From NCBI GenBank assembly GCA_903955385.1, contig CAJBNH010000194.1:1-64000 (forward strand): 64,000 nt of DNA, given 5' to 3'. The notes beneath the pieces are model-generated. The model saw nothing but the letters and a program-made list of their open reading frames with translations, made no database searches and was not told the DNA's origin. The position numbers and the translations under genes are program-made. Position 1 is the first letter of the stretch. Every line of letters begins with the position of its first letter. This DNA comes from an uncultured Myxococcales bacterium. GTDB lineage: Bacteria; Myxococcota_A; UBA9042. Positions 27,097-36,028 of this stretch are shown here, in pieces.

Positions 27097-29055
27097 GTGG
27101 ACGCCCGCCCTTCCGACAAGCTGCCGTTCCTGCACCCTGGCCACTTCGACGTGATCGTGGTCGGTGGCGGCCATGCGGGCTGCGAAGCGGCCTTGGCGAG
27201 TGCGCGGTCGGGCTGCCAAACCCTGTTGCTGACCCACAATGTCGACCGCATCGGCTGGATGAGCTGTAACCCGGCCATCGGCGGCGTGGGCAAGTCGCAG
27301 CTGGTGGCCGAGATCGATGCGCTGGGCGGAGAGATGGCGCGCAACGCCGACCGGGCAGGCACACACTACAAGCTGCTGAACAGCTCGCGGGGACCTGCGG
27401 TGCAGGCGATGCGCGTGCAGTGCGACAAGCTGGCGTACGCGACGGCGGCGCGACGGGTGCTGGAAGGTCAGAACAACCTGTTGATCAAACAGGGAAATGT
27501 AACTTCGCTTTGGCTCGAAGACGGGCTGTTGCGCGGGGTCGCGACTTCCAACGGCCTTCGGTTCTTGACGAGCACCGTCGTGCTGACCGCCGGAACCTTC
27601 CTGGAGGCGGTCTGCCACACCGGCGACGCCAAAGAGGTCGGCGGACGCGCGGGCGACGGCGCTTCGGTGGGTCTGGGCGGCCAACTGCGCGCGTTGGGCG
27701 TGCGTACGATGCGTCACAAAACGGGGACTTGTCCGCGGTTGGACGGCCGCACGCTGGACGAGTCGCTGCTGCGCTTGGACCCCGGCCTGAAATCCCCTCG
27801 GCCGCTGTCGCGCGGAGGGCCCCCGCCGGCGCTCGCACAGATGGACTGTCTGGCCGCCGCGACGACGGCCGAGACCCATCGGATCATCCGCGACAACCTG
27901 CACCGGTCCCCGCTCTACGGCGGCGTGATCGAAGGCATTGGGCCGCGGTACTGCCCCAGCATCGAGGACAAGGTCGTCCGTTTCGCCCACCACGACAGGC
28001 ACTTGTTGTTTCTGGAGCGCGAGGGCTGGCAGACCGACGAGGTCTACGTCAATGGCCTGTCGACCTCCCTGCCGGCCGACGTGCAGGTCGACATGGTGCG
28101 GTCGATTCCTGGTCTGGAGCGGGCCGAGATCGTGCGCTTTGGCTACGCCGTCGAGTACGACGCCATCGACGCACGACAGCTGGATCGGACACTTGAACTG
28201 CCCGCGCTGCCTGGTCTCTTCTTCGCAGGACAGGTCAACGGCTCCAGCGGTTATGAAGAGGCAGCGGCCCAAGGGCTGGTGGCCGGACTGAATGCGGTGG
28301 CACGGGTGCGGAGCCAGCCGCCGGTGGTGTTCGACCGCACCGACAGCTATCTGGGCGTGCTGGTGGACGATCTGGTCACGCAGGGCGCCGATGAGCCCTA
28401 CCGAATGTTCACCGCCCGCGCCGAGCATCGACTGACGCTGCGCGCGTCGAACGCAGACCTGCGGTTGACGCCGTTGGGGCGACGGCTGGGCTTGGTGGAC
28501 GATGCGCAGTGGGGGCGGTTCGAGGCTCGACGGGAGCGACTGGCCCTGGCCCGGCAGGTGTTCGCAGACGTCGCGCTGCGGCCGACGACGGAGACGCGCG
28601 CGGTGCTTGCGAAGTGGGACCACGACCTGACGATGCCGATGTCGTTGGAGTCGCTGGTGAAACGGCCGGACCTGCCGTGGCAGGCCGTGCTTGCCTGGCT
28701 GCCGGACGACCTGCTTGCCGGTGGTGCCCATGCGTTGGACGACGATGACGCCGACGAGCTGCAGGTTGCGCTGCGCTATCAGGGCTACGTTGCCCGGGAC
28801 AACTCGCGGCGACAGCGCTCGCTGCGGGCGGAACACCTCTCGATTCCTGAGGATCTGGACTTCGCCGCGGTCGGCGGGCTGACGTCGGAGGCGGTGCAGA
28901 AGCTGCAGCGCGTGCGACCGGCGACTTTGGGGCAGGTGGCGCGCATTCCGGGACTAACCCCCGCGACTGTGCAGGCGCTGGCGGTCCACTTGGCGCGACG
29001 GCGGCGGGCGGATCGTCTGTCTGGTGCTGCGGAGTCGGGCCTCAGCGAACCTTGA
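27097..29055 (+). CDS. mnmG: tRNA uridine-5-carboxymethylaminomethyl modification enzyme MnmG
   Basis: MnmG/GidA (652 aa), the FAD-dependent partner of MnmE that builds cmnm5U at the wobble base of several tRNAs. Features are the dinucleotide fold VVGGGHAGCEAALASAR, MSCNPAIGGVGKSQLVAEIDALGG, RGPAVQAMRVQCDK, TGTFLEA-like TAGTFLEAVCHTG, HKTGTCPRL, and GLFFAGQVNGSSGYEEAAAQGL. The C-terminal helical domain ends with the LRRARPATLGQVARIPGLTP-type segment. The start is GTG 27097, one base after the upstream stop, implying coupling. Its 3' end overlaps the convergent FHA gene by 14 bp. Confidence 0.96.
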   Translation: MDARPSDKLPFLHPGHFDVIVVGGGHAGCEAALASARSGCQTLLLTHNVDRIGWMSCNPAIGGVGKSQLVAEIDALGGEMARNADRAGTHYKLLNSSRGPAVQAMRVQCDKLAYATAARRVLEGQNNLLIKQGNVTSLWLEDGLLRGVATSNGLRFLTSTVVLTAGTFLEAVCHTGDAKEVGGRAGDGASVGLGGQLRALGVRTMRHKTGTCPRLDGRTLDESLLRLDPGLKSPRPLSRGGPPPALAQMDCLAAATTAETHRIIRDNLHRSPLYGGVIEGIGPRYCPSIEDKVVRFAHHDRHLLFLEREGWQTDEVYVNGLSTSLPADVQVDMVRSIPGLERAEIVRFGYAVEYDAIDARQLDRTLELPALPGLFFAGQVNGSSGYEEAAAQGLVAGLNAVARVRSQPPVVFDRTDSYLGVLVDDLVTQGADEPYRMFTARAEHRLTLRASNADLRLTPLGRRLGLVDDAQWGRFEARRERLALARQVFADVALRPTTETRAVLAKWDHDLTMPMSLESLVKRPDLPWQAVLAWLPDDLLAGGAHALDDDDADELQVALRYQGYVARDNSRRQRSLRAEHLSIPEDLDFAAVGGLTSEAVQKLQRVRPATLGQVARIPGLTPATVQALAVHLARRRRADRLSGAAESGLSEP

Positions 29056-30415
29056 GGGCCTTGAGGTACTTCTGCTCGACCGCGGGCTTGGCAAAGCCGG
29101 TCGACAGGGCCTGGCGGTACTTCTCCTGACAAGCGGCACCGCTCTTGGCTGCGGCCAAGGCGTCGCCCTCGAGCTCAAGAACCTGCGCAATCGCATCGAG
29201 CGCGGCATTGGCGTCGGCGCGATACACCGAAGACTGCGGAATCATCCGGTGCTGCTGAATCGCGGTGGCAAGGTCCTTGCGGGCAAACGCTTCCTCGGCC
29301 TGAGCGAACCGCGCGCCGGCCCGCTTCTCCATCGCAATCATGTTCAAGGCTTCTGTCGGCTTGGTGCTGATGGGGTCGATCCGCCGCGCCTTCTTGAACA
29401 GCCCTTCAGCCTCGTCCCACTGCCGTCTGGCAATCGCATCGGTCCCGCGCTCGACCAGGTCGTCAAAGGGCGAGGCCGCGTCCGCGACCTCTGGTTGCGG
29501 TACCGGGCGGGGCGCGGGAGCGGGAGCGATCGCAACGCTGCGTCGGGCCTCTAGCGCCGGTCCCACCCAGCGGTCGTACGCCAAGCCCACGAGGATGACC
29601 AGACCGACGACCGCAACGAGAATCACTGCAACCGCAGCCACTTGGGGCAACACGGACCGGGGCGCAGGTGCGTAGGCTGCGTCGACGGCCGACAGCGGCG
29701 CCTCCGCCGGTGCGTAGGCGCTGTACTGGCTGTACTGGGCCTGCAGGCGCGGAGCCGACCTGGGCGACGGAACGTAGGCTGGCTCTTCGACCTCGATCTC
29801 TGGCATCCCGTCGACTTGATAGGCGAATGCGACTGTGCCGAAGCGAATGCGGTCGCCGTGCTGCAGTTCCTGCTGGTCGACGCGGCGGTCGTTGACGTAG
29901 GTGCCGTTCGAGCTGCGCAGGTCTTCGACGGCGACGCGTCCGGCTTGGTCCTGCGTGATCTTGGCGTGGATGCGGGAGACCGACACGTCGCTGAGCACGA
30001 CGGCGCAGTCCTTGCCGCGGCCGATCAGAACGGTGGCGTGCGCCAGATCAGTCAGCTCGCCGATGCTGCCGGGCATCGGGATCAGGCGCGCGTAGACCGA
30101 TGCGCCAAGGGGGCGGGCGTACGCAGCTCCCTCGATGTGCAGGAAGAAGTCGCCGATGCGGACCTGGGCGGACCGTGGCAGCTCGGTGATGTTGTAGATG
30201 CGCTTGCCGTTGAGCCAGACGCCGTTGGCGGCCTTCAGGTCCTCGATGTAGCAGCGTCCGTCGACCGTAAAGAGGCGAGCGTGGCGGCGCGACACGTTGT
30301 CGGCGGGCAGCACGATGTCGGCCTGCTGGCTTCGACCGACGATGAACTCCCCGTCCTCGAACGAGTATTCGTCGACAATCGCGCCGTGCTTGTCCTCGAT
30401 GATCAGCGTGAACAT
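29042..30415 (-). CDS. Protein with two FHA domains, a membrane helix and a C-terminal helical domain
   Basis: 457 residues. FHA domain 1 (about 20-95) has FIVGRSQQADIVL, NVSRRHARL and NGVWLNG; FHA domain 2 (about 125-205) has LIGRGKDCAVVL, SVSRIHAKI and SSNGTYVNDRRV. Both keep the Arg, Ser-Arg-x-His and Asn-Gly residues that bind phosphothreonine. A Pro/Tyr/Ala-rich linker leads to one membrane helix (VAAVAVILVAVVGLVILVGLAY) and about 120 residues of TPR-like helices. The N-terminal FHAs should be cytoplasmic and could read phosphorylation by Hanks kinases such as the one at 12288-13982 (inference). It is 35 bp downstream of the FHA-CpaF gene, on the same strand. Confidence 0.87.
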   Translation of the reverse strand: MFTLIIEDKHGAIVDEYSFEDGEFIVGRSQQADIVLPADNVSRRHARLFTVDGRCYIEDLKAANGVWLNGKRIYNITELPRSAQVRIGDFFLHIEGAAYARPLGASVYARLIPMPGSIGELTDLAHATVLIGRGKDCAVVLSDVSVSRIHAKITQDQAGRVAVEDLRSSNGTYVNDRRVDQQELQHGDRIRFGTVAFAYQVDGMPEIEVEEPAYVPSPRSAPRLQAQYSQYSAYAPAEAPLSAVDAAYAPAPRSVLPQVAAVAVILVAVVGLVILVGLAYDRWVGPALEARRSVAIAPAPAPRPVPQPEVADAASPFDDLVERGTDAIARRQWDEAEGLFKKARRIDPISTKPTEALNMIAMEKRAGARFAQAEEAFARKDLATAIQQHRMIPQSSVYRADANAALDAIAQVLELEGDALAAAKSGAACQEKYRQALSTGFAKPAVEQKYLKALKVR

Positions 30416-30450
30416 CGGCCTCTCGCAGCGGAACGGGAAGTCGGACGAGG

Positions 30451-32331
30451 TCAGGACAACAGGGGAACTGCAACCAGAACGCCCGAAGCGTCGAGCGCCA
30501 CCTCATGTACCTGGCTGACCCGATCGGGTCCGGCGGACTCAGGCGAGAATACCGCCACCGCGTCCACCGTACCAGCCACTCTTGAGGCAGCAAGCGAATC
30601 CGGGATGCCGGGGTGCCGCAGTGAGACACCGTGGGCTGCACGGGTCAGGAAATCCTCGGCCGAGGTGGCATGGAACGTCGCCATCCAAGGCGGCAGACCG
30701 TCCGCGGCCGCCATCACCAGATCGACGGCGCCAACCGTTGCTGTCTCGCCGAGCACGAGTCGGTCTGCTCCCAACCGCCTTGCCAGCTGCAGCAAGCCCG
30801 TTGCACTGTCATGGCGTGCCGTACCGTCCAGTCGGACCACGTGCGCTTGAGGCAACCGCAGCCGCAAGCCGTCCTCGACGACCACGATGCGCTCCGTTGG
30901 GTCGAGATGCTGGGCCAAGGCGTGCAGCAAGGTGCGTCGTCCCACGTGAGGGCGACCGCACACGGCAATCGACCGACCCGAGCGCACCAACTTGACCAGC
31001 AAAGCCGCCGCGGGAGAGGTCAGCAGGCCGCGTTCGACCAGACTGTCGAGGTCGGGCATTTCCGCGCGGGGCTTGCGTAGCACGACCACGGGTCCCTGTG
31101 GACACAGCGGCGGCCAGATCACGCGCACCGACGTCCCGTCGATCAGCGTACCCTCGGCATGGGTCGCTGCGTGGGCCCGGACATGTCCGGTCGCCCGCAC
31201 CAAGCGGTCGACCGCCGCCGCAAGCGCCGGCTGACCGCTGAAGCGCTGGCCAACGGCCTCGCGGCGCCCTTGCCGGAACACGAACAGCTGCGCTGGACCG
31301 TTGACCTCGATCGTCTCCACCGTCGGGTCGTCGAGCATCGGCTCCAGCGGCCCCAAGCCTGTCAGCTCGTAGATCAGATCCCGCTTGAGGTCCGAGAGGT
31401 TCGGCAACGCCAGCACCTCACCGACGGCCACAGCCTGGTCGATGAAGACGCCTACGCGGTCTTCCATCTCCGCCCAATCGGTGTCGGACATCTGTGCGGC
31501 ATCGGCGGGCAGCTCAGGGCGCAAGTCGCGCTGGGCGTTGTGATACAGCGTGGCCAAGGCGTCGAAGTAGGACTCCGGAGCGTCTGCCATCGCCGGAACC
31601 TGCCCTGCGCGACCGGCAGGCCGCGCGGGGGGGGCCAGCGCGTCCGGTGTCGGGCCGTGTGCCCCCGGCCAGCGCTGCAACGGCGGCGCCGGATGGCCCT
31701 TGACCCTCGCCTCGGTCTCGCGGGCATGGGCCAGACCATCGATGGGGCCAGTCAAACGTTGGCCTTCAGAGTCCTCGTCGTCGTCGACCAGGTCCGGGTC
31801 CACAGTCTCCGGCAAGTTCGGCGGGTCCTCCAGCGGTACTGGCGGCGGCTGCGGTGCGGCGTCCAAGTCGCTGAGATCCAGTTGATCCTCGTAGATTGGC
31901 TCGGGTTCGGGTTCCGGCTGCGGCTCGACAGGCGGCGGAGGCGAGACCGGTTCCGGGCCACCTCGGGGCGGCGGGATGTCGACATCGGCTTCGGGCATGT
32001 CGGGGACGTCCACAAGCACCGCGTCCGACGCCGCCACTTGACCCAAGTCTTGGAAATTCATCACGAAGTCGCCAAGATAGACCTTGTCCTCTGGACCGAT
32101 TTCGACGGCCGAGCCGATGCGATGACCGTTGACGTAGGTGCCGTTGGTCGACCCCATGTCCTCGACCGTGAAGCGGCTGCCGAGCACGCGGATCATCGTG
32201 TGGCGCTTTGAGATGTTCTGCTTGGGCAGGATGACGTCGTTGCCCTTGACCCTACCAATCAGCACTTCGGACTTGTCGAAATGGAACGTGTAGACCTGCC
32301 CGCTCCTTTCGCGAATCGTGATGCTGAACAT
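30451..32331 (-). CDS. FHA domain fused to a degenerate CpaF/type II secretion-type ATPase
   Basis: 626 residues. The N-terminal FHA domain (about 20-95) has VLIGRVKGNDVIL, ISKRHTMI and STNGTYVNGHRI. A long acidic/Pro-rich linker (100-260) follows. The C-terminal part matches CpaF: LTGLGPLEPMLDDPTVETIEVNGP (325-346), then the nucleotide site. There the P-loop is GRPHVGRRT (459-467), with the essential Lys replaced by Arg465. The Asp box is VVEDGLRL, the Walker-B-like element is LVLGE, and a His box TFHATSAEDFL remains. ATP hydrolysis is doubtful. No pilus or secretion genes are nearby. The start is ATG 32331, with GGAG 6 bases before. The downstream neighbour is the double-FHA membrane protein. 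Confidence 0.85.
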   Translation of the reverse strand: MFSITIRERSGQVYTFHFDKSEVLIGRVKGNDVILPKQNISKRHTMIRVLGSRFTVEDMGSTNGTYVNGHRIGSAVEIGPEDKVYLGDFVMNFQDLGQVAASDAVLVDVPDMPEADVDIPPPRGGPEPVSPPPPVEPQPEPEPEPIYEDQLDLSDLDAAPQPPPVPLEDPPNLPETVDPDLVDDDEDSEGQRLTGPIDGLAHARETEARVKGHPAPPLQRWPGAHGPTPDALAPPARPAGRAGQVPAMADAPESYFDALATLYHNAQRDLRPELPADAAQMSDTDWAEMEDRVGVFIDQAVAVGEVLALPNLSDLKRDLIYELTGLGPLEPMLDDPTVETIEVNGPAQLFVFRQGRREAVGQRFSGQPALAAAVDRLVRATGHVRAHAATHAEGTLIDGTSVRVIWPPLCPQGPVVVLRKPRAEMPDLDSLVERGLLTSPAAALLVKLVRSGRSIAVCGRPHVGRRTLLHALAQHLDPTERIVVVEDGLRLRLPQAHVVRLDGTARHDSATGLLQLARRLGADRLVLGETATVGAVDLVMAAADGLPPWMATFHATSAEDFLTRAAHGVSLRHPGIPDSLAASRVAGTVDAVAVFSPESAGPDRVSQVHEVALDASGVLVAVPLLS

Positions 32332-32421
32332 GCAGGCTCCGTGGGGTCGTCGCCGCCTCGGTCGCACGCAGACGACCATGAGCAGGGCAGTCGGCTATGG
32401 TCGGCAACGCCCGAAGATCCG

Positions 32422-33126
32422 TCAATAGCGCCCAGAGGTCGCCAGACACGCCGCAGCTAGCGCGGGACAGCCCGGCTCCCAAGCTGCGCGCAGGCAAGCC
32501 ACGCCCGCCGCACCGGCGCGAAAGACGCTCGGCACGCACTCGACTCCGATGCCACCCAGCGCCACGACCTGCCCAGGATGTTCTTGCGCAAGCTCAGACA
32601 GCCCCTCGAGTCCCAGTGGCAGCTCGCCAAACTTGGACGGCGTTGCAAACACGGGGGACACCCACGCCCAGTCGGCGCCGGCCCGCAACGCCACGGCCAG
32701 TCCGGACTTGTCGTGGCAAGAGCGTCCGAATGCGAGCCGACCCGCGTCGCCGTGGTCCAGCACCGTCCGCCAGTGGACGGTCGCCGCGGCGTGCTCCGGC
32801 ACCTGAACGAACGAGATTCCCCGGTCAAGCAGATCTCGTGACCACGCAACGGCTTGCGCCTCGTCCCGCACCGTCGCCGCCGTGACCCCCACCGCCAGCG
32901 GCAGGGAAGCGAGGTCCAGTTCCAGAGCGTCCAACAGCCGCGCCCACGCTGCCGGTTCCAGCCCGTGGGCACGCAGCAACACGGCGGCTCCGGGACCAAA
33001 TGGCGCCACGGCACGGCAGAGGCGGTCGAGATTGCGGAGGAAAGCTGTGCGGCGGCCGGCCTGCGCGTCCTGCCAATCGGGGGCAAGCGCGATCGCGGTC
33101 AGACGCGGCGGCGCGAGGGCAGACAA
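32422..33126 (-). CDS. thiE: Thiamine phosphate synthase (ThiE/TenI family)
   Basis: ThiE-like protein (234 aa) that would join HMP-pyrophosphate and thiazole phosphate to thiamine monophosphate. Recognisable parts are GRSCHDKSGLAVALRAGADWAWVSPVFATPSK, the LGLEGL segment, and VVALGGIGVECVPSVFRAGAAGVACLRAAW, the phosphate-binding end of the TIM barrel. The N-terminal third is more divergent than usual, so the regulatory paralogue TenI is a possible alternative; position right after thiG favours a thiamin role. The start is a TTG at 33126 (SALAPPRL). It begins 17 bp after the thiG stop. Confidence 0.82.
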   Translation of the reverse strand: MSALAPPRLTAIALAPDWQDAQAGRRTAFLRNLDRLCRAVAPFGPGAAVLLRAHGLEPAAWARLLDALELDLASLPLAVGVTAATVRDEAQAVAWSRDLLDRGISFVQVPEHAAATVHWRTVLDHGDAGRLAFGRSCHDKSGLAVALRAGADWAWVSPVFATPSKFGELPLGLEGLSELAQEHPGQVVALGGIGVECVPSVFRAGAAGVACLRAAWEPGCPALAAACLATSGRY

Positions 33127-33143
33127 GTGAACCCCATGAAGCT

Positions 33144-33932
33144 TCAGGAGATCATTCCGGTCATCGGACTCGACGCGTTGGCGTACAGGCGACGCTCGAT
33201 GCGTCCGGCGAGATAGGCGAGGCGACCGGCCTCGACCCCGAGCTTCATCGCAAGCGCCATGGCAAGGGGGTCCTTCGCTCCGGCAATCGCCGTGTTCATC
33301 AGAACCGCCGTACAGCCAAGCTCAAGCGCAAGCGCCGCGTCCGACGCCGTCCCCACGCCAGCGTCGACCAGCACCGGCACCGCGGCCTGTTCAAGGATGA
33401 TCTTGAGGTTGAAGGGGTTACGGATGCCCAGTCCGCTGCCGATCGGTGCACCCAAGGGCATGACGGCCGCGCACCCGACGTCCTGCAACTTGCGGCAAAT
33501 GATCGGGTCGTCCGAGCAGTAGGGCATGACGATGAAGCCCTCAGCCACAAGCACCTTCGCCGCTTGGAGCAGCGCCTCGTTGTCCGGGAACAGCGTCTTC
33601 GGGTCGCCGATGACCTCAAGCTTGACCAGGTCGCCCATGCCGGCCTCGCGGGCCAGTCGCGCCGTGCGGATTGCGTCTTCGGCGGTGAAACAGGCGGCCG
33701 TGTTCGGCAACAGCGTGTGGCGCTTCGGGTCGAGCGCGTCGAGTACGGTGGGACCGGACTTTCCCGTCAGATCGACCCGCCGAACCGCGACTGTGACGAT
33801 CTGGGCGCCGCTGAGGTCGATGGCCCGGCGGGTCTCTTCGACGGATGCGTACTTGCCGGTGCCGACGAGCAGGCGCGAGTGAAAGGTGCGGCCGGCGAGG
33901 GTCCAGGTGTCGGGGGCGGGGGAGGCGGTCAT
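33144..33932 (-). CDS. thiG: Thiazole synthase
   Basis: ThiG (262 aa) forms the thiazole phosphate carboxylate of thiamin from deoxyxylulose phosphate, dehydroglycine and ThiS thiocarboxylate. The chain shows [14 protein letters not shown], the active-site lysine in [10 protein letters not shown] (Lys104), [43 protein letters not shown] and [17 protein letters not shown]. The length is normal. GGAG precedes ATG 33932. It lies between thiS and thiE on the same strand, with a 21-bp palindrome in the 97-bp thiS-thiG spacer. Confidence 0.96.
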   Translation of the reverse strand: MTASPAPDTWTLAGRTFHSRLLVGTGKYASVEETRRAIDLSGAQIVTVAVRRVDLTGKSGPTVLDALDPKRHTLLPNTAACFTAEDAIRTARLAREAGMGDLVKLEVIGDPKTLFPDNEALLQAAKVLVAEGFIVMPYCSDDPIICRKLQDVGCAAVMPLGAPIGSGLGIRNPFNLKIILEQAAVPVLVDAGVGTASDAALALELGCTAVLMNTAIAGAKDPLAMALAMKLGVEAGRLAYLAGRIERRLYANASSPMTGMIS

Positions 33933-33989
33933 GGGGGAACTCCGAATCGGGTGCGTATTCTAACGCTTTGCAATCACTGACCAATCTCT

Positions 33990-34010
33990 CTCAAGTGCCA
34001 AGCACTTGAG
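33990..34010. repeat. Dispersed 21-bp palindrome, perfect copy in the thi operon
   Basis: Arms CTCAAGTGC and GCACTTGAG are fully complementary around CAA. It is preceded by AATCTCT as at 9042. It sits between the thiS stop (34030) and thiG start (33932). I see no TPP-riboswitch motifs in this spacer. Confidence 0.78.
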
Positions 34011-34029
34011 TCAAGCGCCGTCGCGGACT

Positions 34030-34272
34030 TCAGCCTCCACCGACGAACTGGACAACCTCGATCACGTCACCGTCGGCCAACCGCGTTTCAGCGTGCTGTG
34101 CCCTGCGAACAACCTCGCGGTTGCGCTCGACCGCCACCGCCACACTGCGGATGTCCAGATCGCGCAACAGGTCCGCAACCGTATGGCCAACGGCCACCGA
34201 CCGCAGCTCACCGTTCACGGTCAGGTGCAGTTGAGGGGGAAGCGTCCTCTCGGGGGGCATCGCGGGTACCAT
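34030..34272 (-). CDS. thiS: Sulfur carrier protein ThiS
   Basis: A ubiquitin-like sulfur carrier (about 76-80 aa). The fold starts [22 protein letters not shown], continues [15 protein letters not shown] and ends [11 protein letters not shown]. The C-terminal Gly-Gly is the site that is adenylated and converted to thiocarboxylate; one extra Gly is present. Two ATGs are possible (34272, 34260). Either start overlaps the last 50-65 bases of the ligase gene in another frame, so thiS is probably coupled to the polysaccharide operon. The adenylyltransferase ThiF is not in this window. Confidence 0.88.
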   Translation of the reverse strand: MVPAMPPERTLPPQLHLTVNGELRSVAVGHTVADLLRDLDIRSVAVAVERNREVVRRAQHAETRLADGDVIEVVQFVGGG

Positions 34273-36028
34273 CCTCGCTAGTGCGGCGGGTCGCCAGAAC
34301 CAAGCCGATGAGCGGCCAAACGACCACGGCGACCTGCGTGTAGGCAAGAAAGTAGTCGACGAGACTGTGGACGGCAAGTCCGCAGAGACCCGCTGCGGCG
34401 GCGAAGGGCACAACCGTCGCAAGTCTGCGCGAACTCTCCTCGGGCCACGGGAAGCGCGCGACACGGCGCACGGCGACGACCAGCGCCGCAATGACGGCGG
34501 CGAGCGCGGCCAGCCCCAACAAGCCAAGATCTGCGGCCGTCTCGAGAATCACGGAGTGCGCGCGAGCCCGCTCGTCGTACGCTGCGGCAGGAACATACCG
34601 CTCGTGCTCCAAACGGAACCGATCAGAGCCGAAGCCCCACAGCGGGCGGTCGAGGAACACCTTGCCGGCAGCGGTCCAATAGTCGATGCGGTCGAGTTCC
34701 ATCGGGCGGCCCGACCGAACCGCGTTGAGGTTGCGCGGTATGCCGACGCGAGGCGGCCGCTTCAGGTAGGGCGCCGGAGACACGTCGGCAGGCAGCACCT
34801 CGCAGGTCAGGAATGCCATGGCGTTACCCAACTCACTGATCCGCAGAACATTCTTCCGTTCGATGTCAGCCGCAAGCAGGTACGTCCCGGGCTCCGGCGG
34901 CAGCTTGGTCGACAGGGCCAACTCGACCTTGCCTTCCGGCTCGAGGTCGGGCAACGGCTCTTGGGCCCAGCCATCCTTGCGCACCGGGTCGCCGTCTTGG
35001 GTGAGCCATTGGTGCAGCACCACGCCCGGTGCCTGACGATTCGACAGTGACCACTCTCCGTGGTTGCGCACACGGACTCGGGCGGTGAAGGCGTCGCCAG
35101 GATGACCAGCACACGGTGCCAGAAAGCGGTAGGAAGCTTGGTAGGAGCGCGGACTCAGGCCGATGCGAGCGCGCATGTCAGGGTTGACGGCGTAGGCGAA
35201 GACGACGAGCAACGCGTAGAGGCCGGCGACCCAGAAGAGCTTTCGCCCCGAAGCCGCACGCCAGCCCAGCCACGCCAGACCCGCAGAACCAGCGACGGCG
35301 GCCAGCAGTCCGGCGCGCGAGTAGGTCAGGCTCAGCAGGACCGCAACGACGGCGAGCCATACAGTGCCGCCGACCCGCACCCAGCGCCGCTGCCATTGGG
35401 CCACCACGGCGACGAGCAGGAAAGGTGCTGTCAATTCGAGGTACGCGGCGGCAATGTTCGCGTGGTAGAAGACCATCGTCAGGCGCTGTTCACCCAGCAT
35501 CCAGGTCGGCTCGTCGCGAAAGAGCAGCAGCAGCCACTCCATGTCGCGCCCCAGCAACCGCTCGGCGGAGCCCACCACGGTCAGGACGGCCAGGCCGACC
35601 AGCACACCCACGAACACGCGGAGACGAAAGGCCTCGTGCCGCGCCAACGCCCAAGTCGCGAGCCCCAGACTGACGCTGCCCGCCACGCGCAGGCCTGACT
35701 TGAGGACGTCGCCCGCTCCCGCCGGGGCCCAAGCAGCGCTGGCCACATGCACGGCCATCCACGCCAGCAACGCCACGGGCGCCCAGCGGCGCAGGCGATC
35801 CCCTGTATCGACGGGAGGTTGCGATCCCTCAGACCGGAGCCGCCACCACGCCAGAATGGCGACCCCCAGAGCAAACGCGGACAGAATCTCAGGGAGCGTG
35901 GTGTTCAGGCCCGCCAGCTTGACGGTGCCATAGCGCGACTCCAGCGGGCCAAACGCCACCACGCCAGCGACGGCAAGGCCTGCCGCGCGCACCCAAGCGG
36001 CGCTGGAGGACAAGGTGCGGGCGCTCAT
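34208..36028 (-). CDS. O-antigen ligase/polymerase-like membrane protein with a lumenal Ig-like insertion
   Basis: 606 residues with roughly ten to twelve membrane helices. The Wzy_C-type core is recognised by [32 protein letters not shown] and, late in the chain, the large-loop end [16 protein letters not shown] plus [18 protein letters not shown], where the His-Ser/Asn and Glu are typical of ligases. Between about residues 300 and 413 sits an extra soluble region ([33 protein letters not shown]) that reads like an Ig/CARDB-type beta domain in the periplasmic loop, which most ligases lack. ATG 36028 overlaps the flippase stop by ATGA. It probably transfers or polymerises lipid-linked polysaccharide repeat units. 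Confidence 0.82.
   Translation of the reverse strand: MSARTLSSSAAWVRAAGLAVAGVVAFGPLESRYGTVKLAGLNTTLPEILSAFALGVAILAWWRLRSEGSQPPVDTGDRLRRWAPVALLAWMAVHVASAAWAPAGAGDVLKSGLRVAGSVSLGLATWALARHEAFRLRVFVGVLVGLAVLTVVGSAERLLGRDMEWLLLLFRDEPTWMLGEQRLTMVFYHANIAAAYLELTAPFLLVAVVAQWQRRWVRVGGTVWLAVVAVLLSLTYSRAGLLAAVAGSAGLAWLGWRAASGRKLFWVAGLYALLVVFAYAVNPDMRARIGLSPRSYQASYRFLAPCAGHPGDAFTARVRVRNHGEWSLSNRQAPGVVLHQWLTQDGDPVRKDGWAQEPLPDLEPEGKVELALSTKLPPEPGTYLLAADIERKNVLRISELGNAMAFLTCEVLPADVSPAPYLKRPPRVGIPRNLNAVRSGRPMELDRIDYWTAAGKVFLDRPLWGFGSDRFRLEHERYVPAAAYDERARAHSVILETAADLGLLGLAALAAVIAALVVAVRRVARFPWPEESSRRLATVVPFAAAAGLCGLAVHSLVDYFLAYTQVAVVVWPLIGLVLATRRTSEDGTRDAPREDASPSTAPDRER

Noticed and set aside
33933-34029. Possible TPP riboswitch before thiG
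   Set aside because: The 97-bp spacer is too short and lacks the CUGAGA and ACCUGA core elements.
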